From Gp1-AA133 sp963850425 (GTDB taxonomy: Bacteria > Acidobacteriota > Terriglobia > Terriglobales > Acidobacteriaceae): DNA of 64,000 nucleotides. The notes under the pieces are model-generated. The model worked only from the letters and a program-made list of their open reading frames with translations, was not told where the DNA came from and did not search any database. The stretch spans positions 496,001 to 560,000 of the forward strand of contig CAWKLF010000007.1 of NCBI GenBank assembly GCA_963850425.1. Direction: 5' to 3'. Positions 43,316 through 52,376 of this stretch are shown one piece after another; the first letter of the stretch is position 1, and each line of letters starts with the position of its first letter. The translations under genes were made by a program, and so were the position numbers.

Positions 43316-45483
43316 GCCAGCCTGACGAGCGCATGGCGGAACTCCGCGAACTGTTTTTCGAGAGCGCGCAGGAACTGCTGCAGAATTTAAATGACGAGGC
43401 GCTGAAGCTCGAAAAACATCCGGGCGATTCGGAAATCGTGCGCAGCTTGCGGCGAATCGTGCACACGCTGAAAGGCGATGCGGCGGCCTGCGGCTATCGC
43501 GAACTGAGCGAAGTGGCGCATGAACTTGAAGATGCGCTGGCGCTGGAATCGGCCACCACGCACGCGATGCTGGTAGAAGTGGCTTTTACGGCGGCGGACT
43601 TGTTCGCGGCGATGCTGGCGGCCTACCGCAAGCACGCCAAGCTGCCGGCGCGGGATGCACTGCGCAAGATGGTGAAGAAGTTGAGTGCGGAGCCGGGGAC
43701 GAAGCGAGGCGCCAAAAAGAAAGCTACGGTGAGCGCCCAAGCCCTGGGTTGGACCGAATACGAGAAGCTCGCGGTGCAGAAGGCGCAGGAAGACGGCAAC
43801 TGCGTATACCACGTGCAGGCGCAGATCGACCCGCATTGCGCGATGCCGATTGCGGGACGGCAGCTGGTGCAGAATGCGCTGGCCGGGCTGGGAGAAGTGC
43901 TTGCGGCGCGTCCGGAAGTGGGATCACCGGCCGCGATCAAGCAAGTGGAATTCCTGGTCGCTACCCGGAAGACGGCCGAGGAGATTTCTGTTAAGTGCCA
44001 GATTCCTACAATCGTAGCCAGCGTCAAGACCGATTTGTTACCGGGCGAGATTGCTCCAGCCGCCGAAGCTGCGAAGCATCCGGTCAAAACTGCCGAAGTC
44101 GAGGTCACCACAGCGCCTGAAGCTTACCTTCTGCCGGAACCGCATTTGTCTCGGGAAACTCACGAAGGTATCGCCGAACACTCGCCGCAGACTCACACCA
44201 CGCTGGCGGAAAACATTTTGCGTGTGGATGCCGAGCGAATCGATAGCGTGTTGAATTTGGTGGGCGAACTGATTATCGGCAAGTCAATGCTGCAGCAAGT
44301 TCTGAACGAATTCACGCGAATCTATCCCAAGGATGCGCTGCGCGGACGGCTGGCGGATGCGATGGGCTTCCAGGCGCGCGTGCTGAACGACCTGCAGCGC
44401 TCGGTGATGAAGATTCGCATGGTGCCGGTGGAGCAGTTGTTCCGGCGCTTCCCGCGCATGGTACGTGACGTGGCATTGCAGTGCGGTAAGGACGTCGAGC
44501 TGGTGGTCAGCGGGCAGGACACGGATCTGGACAAGAGCATTTTGGACGCGATTGCCGAACCTCTGACCCATCTGGTGCGCAACGCGATCGGCCACGGCTT
44601 CGAACCGGCGGAGGAGCGCAAGAAGGCGGGCAAATCCCCGCAAGGAACGCTGTGTTTGAGCGCGTATCACCAGGGAAACCAGGTCATCGTGGAAGTGCGC
44701 GATGACGGCCGAGGCATGGACGCGCAGAGGATTAAGGCGAAAGCCATCGAGCTTGGTCTGGTCACGAAAGAAGACGCGGCCCGCCTCAATGAGGCCGAGA
44801 TTTTTGAGTTTGTCTTCCGCCCGGGATTCAGCACGGCGGAACAGGTCACGGAAGTGTCCGGGCGCGGAGTCGGGATGGATGTGGTGCAAAGCGTTCTACA
44901 CCGTCTAAAAGGAAGCATCCACATTGAGACGCACCCCGGAAAAGGCACGACCTTCCGGCTGAAGCTGCCGCTCACGCTCGCCATCATCAAGGCGCTGCTG
45001 TTCCAGGTGCAACAGCGGCTGTACGCGATCCCGTTGAATTCGGTGGTCGAAATCGCGCGTACCCGGGAAGCGGAAGTCCATCAAGTCGATCACTGCGAAG
45101 TGCTGCAGCTGCGCAACCAGGTGCTGCCACTGGTACGGCTGGGACGGCCGCGAGCGAGCGGTCCGGATTGGGCGAACGTCAAGCTTTTTGTGCTGGTCAT
45201 CAGCGTGGGGGAGAGGAAATTCGGGCTCATTGTGGATGGGCTGGAAGGTGAGGAAGAGTTGGTTATCAAGGCCTTGGACGACCATGCAGTCTCTACCGAT
45301 CTAGTAAGCGGGGCGTCGATTCTGGGAGACGGGCGGGTTGTACTCATACTGAACTTATCTGCAGTGGTGGATCATTTTGCGCGCACCCGGCCTAGCGAAG
45401 CCGGGGCAATCACCTCCGGGCTGCTGCTTTCGCACGCGGACCGGGCGCGGTTAAGCCAGGGAGCGGCCGGAGGACAAGCATGA
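43312..45483 (+). CDS. cheA: Chemotaxis histidine kinase CheA
   Basis: Autokinase that phosphorylates CheY and CheB, 723 residues. P1/HPt (about 1-110) with phospho-His in IVHTLKGDAAACGYRELSEV. A P2-like region (about 140-235). P3 dimerisation (LRVDAERIDSVLNLVGELII). P4 ATPase: MGFQARVLNDLQRSVMKIRM, N-box HLVRNAIGHGFEPAEERKKA, VRDDGRGMDAQRIKAKA and SGRGVGMDVVQSVL. P5 CheW-like (about 585-715). Oddity: the N-box reads NAIGHGFE where the family has NAxDHGIE, so the conserved Asp is Gly. Confidence 0.96.
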   Translation: MSQPDERMAELRELFFESAQELLQNLNDEALKLEKHPGDSEIVRSLRRIVHTLKGDAAACGYRELSEVAHELEDALALESATTHAMLVEVAFTAADLFAAMLAAYRKHAKLPARDALRKMVKKLSAEPGTKRGAKKKATVSAQALGWTEYEKLAVQKAQEDGNCVYHVQAQIDPHCAMPIAGRQLVQNALAGLGEVLAARPEVGSPAAIKQVEFLVATRKTAEEISVKCQIPTIVASVKTDLLPGEIAPAAEAAKHPVKTAEVEVTTAPEAYLLPEPHLSRETHEGIAEHSPQTHTTLAENILRVDAERIDSVLNLVGELIIGKSMLQQVLNEFTRIYPKDALRGRLADAMGFQARVLNDLQRSVMKIRMVPVEQLFRRFPRMVRDVALQCGKDVELVVSGQDTDLDKSILDAIAEPLTHLVRNAIGHGFEPAEERKKAGKSPQGTLCLSAYHQGNQVIVEVRDDGRGMDAQRIKAKAIELGLVTKEDAARLNEAEIFEFVFRPGFSTAEQVTEVSGRGVGMDVVQSVLHRLKGSIHIETHPGKGTTFRLKLPLTLAIIKALLFQVQQRLYAIPLNSVVEIARTREAEVHQVDHCEVLQLRNQVLPLVRLGRPRASGPDWANVKLFVLVISVGERKFGLIVDGLEGEEELVIKALDDHAVSTDLVSGASILGDGRVVLILNLSAVVDHFARTRPSEAGAITSGLLLSHADRARLSQGAAGGQA

Positions 45484-46598
45484 CAACTCCTCGCGTACGC
45501 GTTCTGGTGGTGGACGATTCGGCACTCATGCGGAAGCTGATTCCGCAGATTCTCGAGCGCGACAGCTCGATCGAGGTGGTGGGCACGGCCATGGACGGCA
45601 ACTTCGGCCTGAAGAAGATCGAGGAACTGAAGCCGCAGGTGGTCACACTCGATCTCGAGATGCCGGGCATGAACGGCATCGACATGCTGCGCCAGGTGAT
45701 GCGGAAGTTGTATCCGGTGCCAGTCATTGTGGTCAGCTCACACAGCACGGAAGGTGCGTCGATCACGCTGAAGGCTCTGGGATTTGGCGCGTTTGATTTC
45801 GTGGCCAAGCCCAAGGATGTTTCGACGCGCATGCCGGAGATCGCAGCCGAATTGATTTCCAAGATCAAGGCGGCCGCCAACAGCAAGAGTGTGACGCTGA
45901 AACCGCTGGCCAGCACCATGCAATATGGCAAAGCGCCGGTTTCTTCCACGAAGGCGCCCACCAAAATTGTGGCCATCGGCGTTTCGACGGGTGGCCCGCA
46001 CGCGCTGCAGTATATGTTTTCGCAGCTGCCGGCAGATTTTCCAGGCAGCATCGTGGTAGTGCAGCACATGCCGGAGAACTTCACCGAGATGTTTGCCCGC
46101 CGGCTGGATGAAACCTGCGCGCTACGGGTGAAAGAAGCACAGTCGGGCGACCTGCTCATGCCTGGCCGGGCGCTGGTCTGCCCGGGAAGCCGCCACCTGA
46201 AAGTGAAGAAACTGCCGCTCGGCAACGTGGCCCTGCTCAGTGACGAGCCCCGCATTCGAGGGCATCGGCCGTCGGCAGATGTCCTGTTTCGAAGTGCGGC
46301 CGAAGAGTTCGGGCCTCAAACCGTGGCGGTCATCATGACGGGAATGGGCGACGATGGAGCCGAAGGCCTCGGGACGGTGAAGGCAGCGGGCGGAGTAACC
46401 ATCGCGCAGAGTGAAGAATCCTGCGTGGTGTACGGGATGCCGAAGGCGGCGGTCGATCGAGGATATGCGCTTCGGGTTGTGGGCTTGGAAGGGATGGCAA
46501 GCACGCTAGTGTCTCTGTGCGCATCGGAAGCCGGGCGCGGAAACACGCAGTCTGGGCACGGCGCGGGCGGAAAAGGCGCAAGCGCCGGGCAAAACTAG
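45480..46598 (+). CDS. cheB: Chemotaxis response regulator methylesterase CheB
   Basis: Removes methyl groups from, and deamidates, MCP glutamates when phosphorylated by CheA. 372 residues. Receiver (about 5-120) with VLVVDDSALMRKLIPQILER, VVTLDLEMPGMNGIDML and FDFVAKPKD. Methylesterase domain (about 160-345): Ser in AIGVSTGGPHALQYMFSQLP, His in IVVVQHMPENFTEMFARRLD and Asp in VIMTGMGDDGAEGLGTVKAA. The tail is Gly/Ala-rich. Start overlaps the cheA stop by 4 bp. Confidence 0.97.
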   Translation: MTTPRVRVLVVDDSALMRKLIPQILERDSSIEVVGTAMDGNFGLKKIEELKPQVVTLDLEMPGMNGIDMLRQVMRKLYPVPVIVVSSHSTEGASITLKALGFGAFDFVAKPKDVSTRMPEIAAELISKIKAAANSKSVTLKPLASTMQYGKAPVSSTKAPTKIVAIGVSTGGPHALQYMFSQLPADFPGSIVVVQHMPENFTEMFARRLDETCALRVKEAQSGDLLMPGRALVCPGSRHLKVKKLPLGNVALLSDEPRIRGHRPSADVLFRSAAEEFGPQTVAVIMTGMGDDGAEGLGTVKAAGGVTIAQSEESCVVYGMPKAAVDRGYALRVVGLEGMASTLVSLCASEAGRGNTQSGHGAGGKGASAGQN

Positions 46599-46655
46599 GG
46601 TTATCTAGCCGGCGGAAGCGCCGCATGGTACGAAGGTAAGCAACAGGAGGTCGTT

Positions 46656-47096
46656 ATGGAGCAGTTTGCGCCAGTAAAACGCAGCAAGGATGGGCAGCCG
46701 GTCCGCTACCTGATCGTGGACGACTCGGTCTTTGCGCGCAAGAACCTGGCCCGCATGGTCGAGTCCTTTGGCGGACATCTGGCCGGCGAGGCAGGCGATG
46801 GCCTGACCGCCATCACCGAATATGACCGGACGCATCCCGACATCGTGCTCATGGATATCACCATGCCGCAGATGGAGGGAATCGAAGCGGCGGAACGGAT
46901 CGTGCAGTCGCATCCGGAAGCGCGCATCGTGATGGTGTCGTCGGTCGGCTACCAGGAAAACATTGTGGCCGCTTTGCAGCGGGGTGCGCGGCACTTCGTG
47001 CAGAAACCTGTGAAGCCGGAAGTGCTTTACGAAGTGATCAAATACGTGCTGGGCGAAGACGGCGCGGTCGCGACTGCGGCCGGCGCGGGAGCCTAA
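46656..47096 (+). CDS. cheY: CheY-like response regulator
   Basis: Phospho-acceptor for CheA and output of the chemosensory array, 146 residues. VRYLIVDDSVFARKNLARMV has the acidic pocket, PDIVLMDITMPQMEGIEAAE the phospho-Asp, ARIVMVSSVGYQENIVAAL the Ser, and ARHFVQKPVKPEVLYEVIKY the Lys. AGGAGG precedes the ATG. No flagellar genes are in the window, so its target could be the pilus machinery. Confidence 0.95.
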   Translation: MEQFAPVKRSKDGQPVRYLIVDDSVFARKNLARMVESFGGHLAGEAGDGLTAITEYDRTHPDIVLMDITMPQMEGIEAAERIVQSHPEARIVMVSSVGYQENIVAALQRGARHFVQKPVKPEVLYEVIKYVLGEDGAVATAAGAGA

Positions 47097-47100
47097 CGCA

Positions 47101-47601
47101 ATGAAGATGGAGTTGATCCAGCCGTTCATCAACTCGGCGGATGCGGTCCTGGCACAGGGCCTGCAATGCACGACTGCCGTTGGCAGCCTGAGCATGGAAG
47201 AGGAAGCCTACCGCCGGAAGGGTGTAGCGGCCATGGTCTGGGTCACGGGCGATATCGAGGGGCGCATCATCATCGACCTCGATCCCGATACGGCGGTGCG
47301 TGTGGCCGGCAAGATGGCGGGAGCCGAACTACCCGAATCCGAACTGCTGGTAAAAGAAACAGCCTGCGAACTCGCCAACCAGATCATCGGTAATGCCATC
47401 ACGGCGCTGAATGATCAGGGATTCCACTTCCGCGTACACCCGCCCGTCATGCACGAGTCCGCCGAAGGGATCAAGAGCAGCGAGGATACCGAAGCGCTGG
47501 TGATGTGCTTTGAGACGCCGGTCGGTAGCGTGTTCATGAATATCGCGCTCCGCTACAACCGGCGACGGCCCCATGATATGGCCGCTACCGCGGGTCACTA
47601 A
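47101..47601 (+). CDS. cheX: CheX/CheC-type CheY phosphatase
   Basis: 166 residues, 4 bp after cheY. The phosphatase signature ExxN is visible in LVKETACELANQIIGNAITA, with the conserved GN. The N-terminal half has AMVWVTGDIEGRIIIDLDPD and TAVRVAGKMAGAELPESELL, as in CheX. A CheX dephosphorylates CheY-P and terminates the signal, replacing CheZ. Last gene of the operon; no clear terminator follows. Confidence 0.92.
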   Translation: MKMELIQPFINSADAVLAQGLQCTTAVGSLSMEEEAYRRKGVAAMVWVTGDIEGRIIIDLDPDTAVRVAGKMAGAELPESELLVKETACELANQIIGNAITALNDQGFHFRVHPPVMHESAEGIKSSEDTEALVMCFETPVGSVFMNIALRYNRRRPHDMAATAGH

Positions 47602-47727
47602 GACTCACAATCAGTCTGGCGCGACTTTCTGCGCGCACAGACCTTCGACCTTCCTAAGGCCCTGAGCTTCTTGCGCGTCCAGCGCCAAGGTTCATCACAG
47701 CGGACACAGAGACGTTCTGAATCCTTC

Positions 47728-49332
47728 CTACGTACCGGTCAGCATGAACACTGGGTTCTGCCTGGGCGGCTCGCCCACGCCGGTGGCGTTCTCGCCATGG
47801 GTTGTCTGTCCGGTGGGATTGCTGACCGTGAACGTGCCGTTGCCCAGTCCCGTGACCGTGAAGATTCCATTGTCGGCGGCGACCGACATGTTGGTAATGC
47901 TCACCACCAAGCCGAGGAAGATGGGCGTGCCGTTGTTCGGGTCGTACGTGAAGGTGTAGGTGGTATCCGTGCCGTTCTGCACGGCATCGGTGATGTTCAT
48001 CAAGGTGGGCGCATAGGCGCTGCCCGGGGCGGGTACGGTCGCGAAGAAAAAATCGCCGGAAGTATTGATGCTCCAGACCGCGCTGGCATCGCAACTGGAC
48101 ACATAAACGCGCGAACTGTCGATCGCGGCGGCGGCAGAAATCCGGAAGCGGGCAGCCGAGCAATTCGCCACCGGCGACACGGAAACCTGCGGAAGCGAGA
48201 TTGCCTTGGTAACCTGGGCCGTCAGGGCGTCGACCACCGTGACCTGGGATTGGACGCAGGCTGTCTGCTGGCAGTTTGCGGAAGTGGTGTCGAGGTAGTA
48301 GCTGGCAATGTAGGCGCGTGTGCCGTCAGGAAGTGCCGTGACGGAAACTACGGAACATCCGGTGGCGGGGCACGGAGCAGCGCCTCCATTGGGAATGGCG
48401 GCGGTCAAGTCGACGGTGGCCAGCAAAGGGAGAGCATCGGAACTGGCATCGTAGATTCTCACTCTGCCAGTGACGGGATTCGGAACGTATAGGCGATTGC
48501 GGCGGCTGTCGTAGTACAGGAAGTCTGCTCCCGGGCCCACGGCCGTGGTGCCGACGACCGCATCGGCGGGTAGCAGGGTGTTGATGACGCTCACGGTGCC
48601 GATGTCATGACTCAGAACGTAGACGCGAGCACCGTCGCTCCGGGCGACTGCCCATCGGGGCGAAGCACCCACGGTCAACGTGGCGATGACAGTCTTGTCG
48701 GCGCTGCTGATCACCGTGACCGTGCCTGAGCCTTCATTCACTACATAGAGCTTTTTGGGCAAGCCAGTAGTCGACGTGTTACTTGGCGTTTCGACCATAG
48801 CCACCGGATTTGTGCCTACAGGGATTGTGTCGGTGACCGCATTGCTCGTCGTATTAATCACGCTTACGGTACCTGGATTCGGTGTTGTCCCGTCAGCTTT
48901 CTTGAAGGTATTTGCCACATACATCGTTCCGGTTTCCGTGCTCTCGACGAAGTCGGGTGCGGCGCCGGGCTCGAGATTGATATCGACCGCGGTTCCGATG
49001 GGCGTCTGGCCACCGGCAGCCGAGAAGGAGCTCACGGAATCGGCGCCCTGATTCGCGACCCAGACACGGTTCCCGAGAATGGTGGCGTGCACCGGCATGA
49101 GCGCGACCTTGGTCACGCCGGCGGGTGAATCGCCGGAGACGTCGACCTGCATGCCCGTACCGGAAGTTACGACGCCATTTTGATTGACCGTGAAAGTGGA
49201 GTGGGAGTTCTTCGGGTCGGGCGTGGGAACCGGTTGCGGAATGATGGTGGGACGGTAAACGTCGCCACAGGAAATGCAGATCAGGAACAGGAACATCAAA
49301 CCAGGCAATCGGCCCTTAGACAACAAACTCAT
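47728..49332 (-). CDS. YVTN-type beta-propeller lipoprotein
   Basis: 534 residues from ATG 49332, starting a lipoprotein signal peptide with lipobox (RLPGLMFLFLICISCGDVYR). The mature protein contains repeated blades such as GTVSVINTTSNAVTDTIPVG, VTVISSADKTVIATLTVG and GTVSVINTLLP, typical of the YVTN/NHL-like seven-bladed propeller. The C-terminal segment (DTTYTFTYDPNNGTPIFLGL to the end) looks like an added beta-sandwich. Surface-exposed, probable binding protein; the ligand is unknown. Confidence 0.88.
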   Translation of the reverse strand: MSLLSKGRLPGLMFLFLICISCGDVYRPTIIPQPVPTPDPKNSHSTFTVNQNGVVTSGTGMQVDVSGDSPAGVTKVALMPVHATILGNRVWVANQGADSVSSFSAAGGQTPIGTAVDINLEPGAAPDFVESTETGTMYVANTFKKADGTTPNPGTVSVINTTSNAVTDTIPVGTNPVAMVETPSNTSTTGLPKKLYVVNEGSGTVTVISSADKTVIATLTVGASPRWAVARSDGARVYVLSHDIGTVSVINTLLPADAVVGTTAVGPGADFLYYDSRRNRLYVPNPVTGRVRIYDASSDALPLLATVDLTAAIPNGGAAPCPATGCSVVSVTALPDGTRAYIASYYLDTTSANCQQTACVQSQVTVVDALTAQVTKAISLPQVSVSPVANCSAARFRISAAAAIDSSRVYVSSCDASAVWSINTSGDFFFATVPAPGSAYAPTLMNITDAVQNGTDTTYTFTYDPNNGTPIFLGLVVSITNMSVAADNGIFTVTGLGNGTFTVSNPTGQTTHGENATGVGEPPRQNPVFMLTGT

Positions 49333-49496
49333 CGGCACCCCGCGGTGTAGATTCATGAAAAATGAAGGCGTTAGGAGAATTGAACATTGTAATCGGGAAA
49401 GCGAGATTATAGCTACTGGGGGCCTTTGGAGTTAGTGGCGCGAGGCGGGAGGCGGGTTGCCTTGGGGAGCGTTTCGTGGCGGGTCGCGATTCGGGC

Positions 49497-49612
49497 CCGC
49501 CTTCGGACTTACGCCCTCGGCACAGATGTCGCCCCTAACGGGGCTCGACACTAATTGGCTTGTGTTCCCAGCGCTTACGCGCTGGGCTAATGACTGTCGC
49601 CGCTTCGCGACT
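49497..49612 (+). repeat. Dispersed multi-hairpin REP-like element, copy 3
   Basis: CGCCCCTAACGGGGC (about 49529-49543), then CCCAGCGCTTACGCGCTGGG (49568-49587), linker CTAATGACTG, then TCGCCGCTTCGCGA. Same order as the copies at 4734 and 24435. It directly precedes the largest heptad array. Confidence 0.75.
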
Positions 49613-49677
49613 CGTGCGGGGCATTTTGGAAAGGGTCGTTGTTGCCGGGAGGGAGTTTTGGTTTTGAGATCGAGATC

Positions 49678-49818
49678 GAGTTTCGGTTTCGGGTTTCGAG
49701 TTTCGGGTTTCAAGTTCGGGTTTCGAGTTTCGGTTTCGGGTTTCGAGTTTCGGGTTTCAAGTTCGGGTTTCGAGTTTCGGTTTCGGGTTTCGAGTTTCGG
49801 GTTTCAAGTTCGGGTTTC
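49678..49818. repeat. Three perfect copies of a 47-bp higher-order heptad unit
   Basis: Each 47-bp unit is GAGTTTC GGTTTC GGGTTTC GAGTTTC GGGTTTC AAGTTC GGGTTTC (units at 49678, 49725, 49772). Looser GAGGTTC/CAGGTTG heptads carry on to about 49894. No gene is encoded; an apparent protein on the other strand is only the translated repeat. Confidence 0.93.
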
Positions 49819-49894
49819 GGGTTTCGGGTTTCAAGTTCGAGGTTCGAGTTTTGAGTGTTGAGGTTCCAGGTTGGAGGTTCCAGGGAGGGTCCGG

Positions 49895-49985
49895 GTTTGA
49901 GGTTTGAGGTTTGAGGTTTGAGGTTTGAGGTTTGAGGTTTGAGGTTTGAGGTTTGAGGTTTGAGGTTTGAGGTTTGAGGTTTGAG
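49895..49985. repeat. Thirteen perfect tandem GTTTGAG heptamers
   Basis: 91 bp consisting only of GTTTGAG repeated 13 times with no mismatch. Perfect identity implies recent slippage expansion. Degenerate GAGTTTC-like units follow to about 50075. Confidence 0.96.
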
Positions 49986-50176
49986 TTTCGAGGTCGCGGT
50001 TGGAGTTTTCAGTTTCGAGTTTCGAAGTTTCGCGATTTGTAAGTTTTGAGATTTGAGTTCGTGATTCGAGGTTTGTGTTTCAGCTTTTTTTTCAGTTGTG
50101 CCGAAGTTCGTCCCCGTGCTTTGCAAGACAGCGAGAAAATGACGAGGCCGCGAAAGAATTCGCGCAAGTGGCACTT

Positions 50177-50286
50177 GAAACTGGATACCCAAACTCGAAA
50201 CTGGAACCCCAAACTCGAACCTGGAAACCCGAAACTGGATACCCGAAACTCGAAACTGGATACCCACAACTCGAAACTCGAAACTG
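50177..50286. repeat. Inverted heptad array (GAAACTC/GAAACTG/GATACCC)
   Basis: Heptads GAAACTG GATACCC AAACTCG AAACTGG and relatives, with GATACCC recurring four times in all or near-identical form. Read on the minus strand these are CAGTTTC/GAGTTTC/GGGTATC, so this array is inverted relative to 49678-49818 and could pair with it. It ends 14 bp before the ku stop codon. Confidence 0.88.
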
Positions 50287-50300
50287 GAAAATCGTCCCTT

Positions 50301-51146
50301 CTACCGTCCTCGGCGGGATTTTCCTCCTGCAGCTGCGGTTTCGGGAGCTGACTTGGTGGTGGCGGCGGGCTTCTTCTTTCCTTCCATCTCGGCCAGGCTT
50401 TGCTTCAGGGCTGCCATCAGATCTACGACCGGCGCCAGCTTCTTCGGCCGGTCGATTTCGACGACCTTGCCACCTTCAAGTTTGGTCTCGATGAGTTTTT
50501 TGAGATTCTCCTGGAAGGTATCGTGATATTTCTCGGGGTCCCAATCCGTGGCCAAGGCTTCGATCAACTGATGGGCCACTTTCACCTCGGCGTCTTTGAG
50601 TTCCACGTCGGGAGCGCCGAAGCCTTCGACCTGGCGCACTTCTTCGGCGTAGTACATGGTGTGCAGCATCATCCCACCCTCGTGGGGGCGCAGGAAAACG
50701 GTGTACTCGCGGTTGTGCATGGTGAGTTTCGCAATGGCGACGTACTCACTCTCTTCGAGCGCTTTGGTGAGAAGTGCATACGGACGGCGGCCCGCTTCGT
50801 CGGGAACCATGTAGTAGGAAGACTCGAAGTAGACTGGATCCACGTCGCTGGTCTTCACGAACTCAAGGATCTCCATGGTCTTGGCGGTCTGCGGTTCGAT
50901 TTTCTTGATTTCTTCGGGCTCGATGACGATGTACTCGTCTTTGCGGAACTCGTAGCCTTTGACGATCTCGCTACGCTCGACGACTCTATTTTCAGCAGGG
51001 CAGATGTATTGCTGCTTCACCCGCTGATGGTCTGGGCGGTGGAGCATGTTGAAAGAGATACCGCTGCTGCGGGCGCCCGAAAACAGGCGTACCGGCATCG
51101 AGATCAAACCAAACGTCAGATATCCAGACCAAACGGAGGCCGCCAT
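50301..51146 (-). CDS. ku: Ku protein of non-homologous end joining
   Basis: Homodimeric DNA-end-binding ring that recruits LigD. 281 residues. Opening VWSGYLTFGLISMPVRLFSG is diagnostic, followed by SGISFNMLHRPDHQRVKQQY, EEIKKIEPQTAKTMEILEFV, DPVYFESSYYMVPDEAGRRP and the core-closing KYHDTFQENLKKLIETKLEG. The C-terminus is a Lys/Ala-rich extension ending GGKSRRGR, a typical DNA-binding tail. No ligD or other NHEJ gene is adjacent. Confidence 0.96.
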   Translation of the reverse strand: MAASVWSGYLTFGLISMPVRLFSGARSSGISFNMLHRPDHQRVKQQYICPAENRVVERSEIVKGYEFRKDEYIVIEPEEIKKIEPQTAKTMEILEFVKTSDVDPVYFESSYYMVPDEAGRRPYALLTKALEESEYVAIAKLTMHNREYTVFLRPHEGGMMLHTMYYAEEVRQVEGFGAPDVELKDAEVKVAHQLIEALATDWDPEKYHDTFQENLKKLIETKLEGGKVVEIDRPKKLAPVVDLMAALKQSLAEMEGKKKPAATTKSAPETAAAGGKSRRGR

Positions 51147-51343
51147 AAGTTCTCCCGAATCATCGAAAGAGCGCCCAGAGCAGCGCCCAGCGTCGAGAGT
51201 TTAGCTCACGACTTAGTTTTTGATGCATCAACTTGGCGGGGTAATCGAAAGAAAAAGCCCGAGCCCGTGGGCTAGACGAAAATCGAGCCCAAGGGGTGGT
51301 AGTTATCAGTTCGATTCCGCCCCGTGCGGGCTATGGTGGAATT

Positions 51344-52114
51344 GTGGTTCTCTTTATGCACTTGAGTTCATTGAACTTAACGGCTATTTCGCCGGGATGG
51401 TGGGCGGATACCGCATCGCGACTGGCCCTGATTGTGGCCATAACAGCGGCTTTTGCGCTCCTGGGATGGCTTGTGCGAGGCGTGTCGCGCTCGGGGGCGG
51501 TGGCCGGAGCGGTAATCTGCTTTGCGCTGCTCGCCAGCGTCGGCCCGGGAGCGTTTGGGGAGTTGTTGGCGGTGTTTGCAGTGACCTGGGTGGCGACGCG
51601 GTTCGGGCGGCGACGAAAATTGCGGCTGGGGATCGCGGAGCGCAAGGAGGGGCGGACTGCTTCGCAGGTGCTGGCGAACACCGGAATGGCTGCGGCATCG
51701 GCGCTTTGTTACTCGGCGTGGCACGCGCCGCTGATGTTGTTGGGGATGGCGGCTGCTTTGGCGGTGGCGGCGGCTGACACGGTCTCCAGCGAGTGCGGAC
51801 AGGCGTTAAAGCGCGAGGCGCGGCTGATCACGACGTTCCAGACCGTGCCGGCTGGAACGGACGGAGGAATTACGCTCGCCGGGACTGCGGCAGGGGCGGT
51901 GGCGGCCCTTCTAGTCAGCGTGGTCGGATGGCGCATGGGGCTTCTTTCGCTGCGATGGATGTGGATTGTGACGCTGGCGGGAGTGGCGGGCATGGTCATT
52001 GACAGCCTTCTGGGCGCGCTGTTTGAACGGCGCGGGTGGATGGGGAATGACAGCGTGAATTTCATCAGCACGGTGGTGGCTGCGGTGGCGGCGGCTGGGG
52101 TCGCGGGAATGTAA
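51344..52114 (+). CDS. DUF92 family integral membrane protein
   Basis: 256 residues from GTG 51344 (GGTGG upstream); ATG 51356 and GTG 51296 are alternatives. Six to seven membrane helices with the DUF92 pattern: FALLGWLVRGVSRSGAVAGA, MAAALAVAAADTVSSECGQA, TVPAGTDGGITLAGTAAGAV and RRGWMGNDSVNFISTVVAAV. The family includes plant VTE6/phytyl-phosphate kinase; in bacteria an isoprenoid-phosphate kinase role is suspected. Substrate here is unknown. Confidence 0.87.
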   Translation: MVLFMHLSSLNLTAISPGWWADTASRLALIVAITAAFALLGWLVRGVSRSGAVAGAVICFALLASVGPGAFGELLAVFAVTWVATRFGRRRKLRLGIAERKEGRTASQVLANTGMAAASALCYSAWHAPLMLLGMAAALAVAAADTVSSECGQALKREARLITTFQTVPAGTDGGITLAGTAAGAVAALLVSVVGWRMGLLSLRWMWIVTLAGVAGMVIDSLLGALFERRGWMGNDSVNFISTVVAAVAAAGVAGM

Positions 52115-52130
52115 TGGGCGCTGGGGTCGC

Positions 52131-52158
52131 GGCTCTGGGCTTTGGGCTTTGGGCTCTG
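52131..52158. repeat. Four-unit heptad array (GGCTCTG/GGCTTTG)
   Basis: GGCTCTG GGCTTTG GGCTTTG GGCTCTG, a perfect 7-nt period, 17 bp after the DUF92 stop codon. Confidence 0.7.
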
Positions 52159-52376
52159 ACTATCCGGGACTCGGAGATAGCTGCTCCACCGGCTGGTCAT
52201 GGCCGTTGGTACCTTGAGCAGTTGGTTACTGACAAGCGACAATTTCGTTGTAACTCCTCCCCGACAACCCGTTTGCGACCGCCAATCAAAGTGGCGGCAG
52301 AAAACGCCGTCGCCGATGCAGCGGAACATCGGTAAGGAAACGATTTTTCGGTTACGAACCTGGCAATAAGGAAACG

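Noticed and set aside
47612..47627. TGGCGCGACTTTCTGC as a sigma-54 promoter
   Set aside because: Only partial -12 match and the next gene on this strand does not start downstream.
47671..48492. 273-aa frame on the plus strand opposite the propeller lipoprotein
   Set aside because: Gly/Arg/His-rich antisense frame; the minus-strand gene has lipobox and blade repeats.
49895..49985. CRISPR array
   Set aside because: Units are 7 nt and contiguous with no spacers; no cas genes in the window.
49710..50267. 185-aa minus-strand frame with repeated Lys-Pro-Gln-Thr-Ser-Asn-Leu
   Set aside because: Pure translation of the GTTTGAG and GAGTTTC arrays; no start signal or domain.
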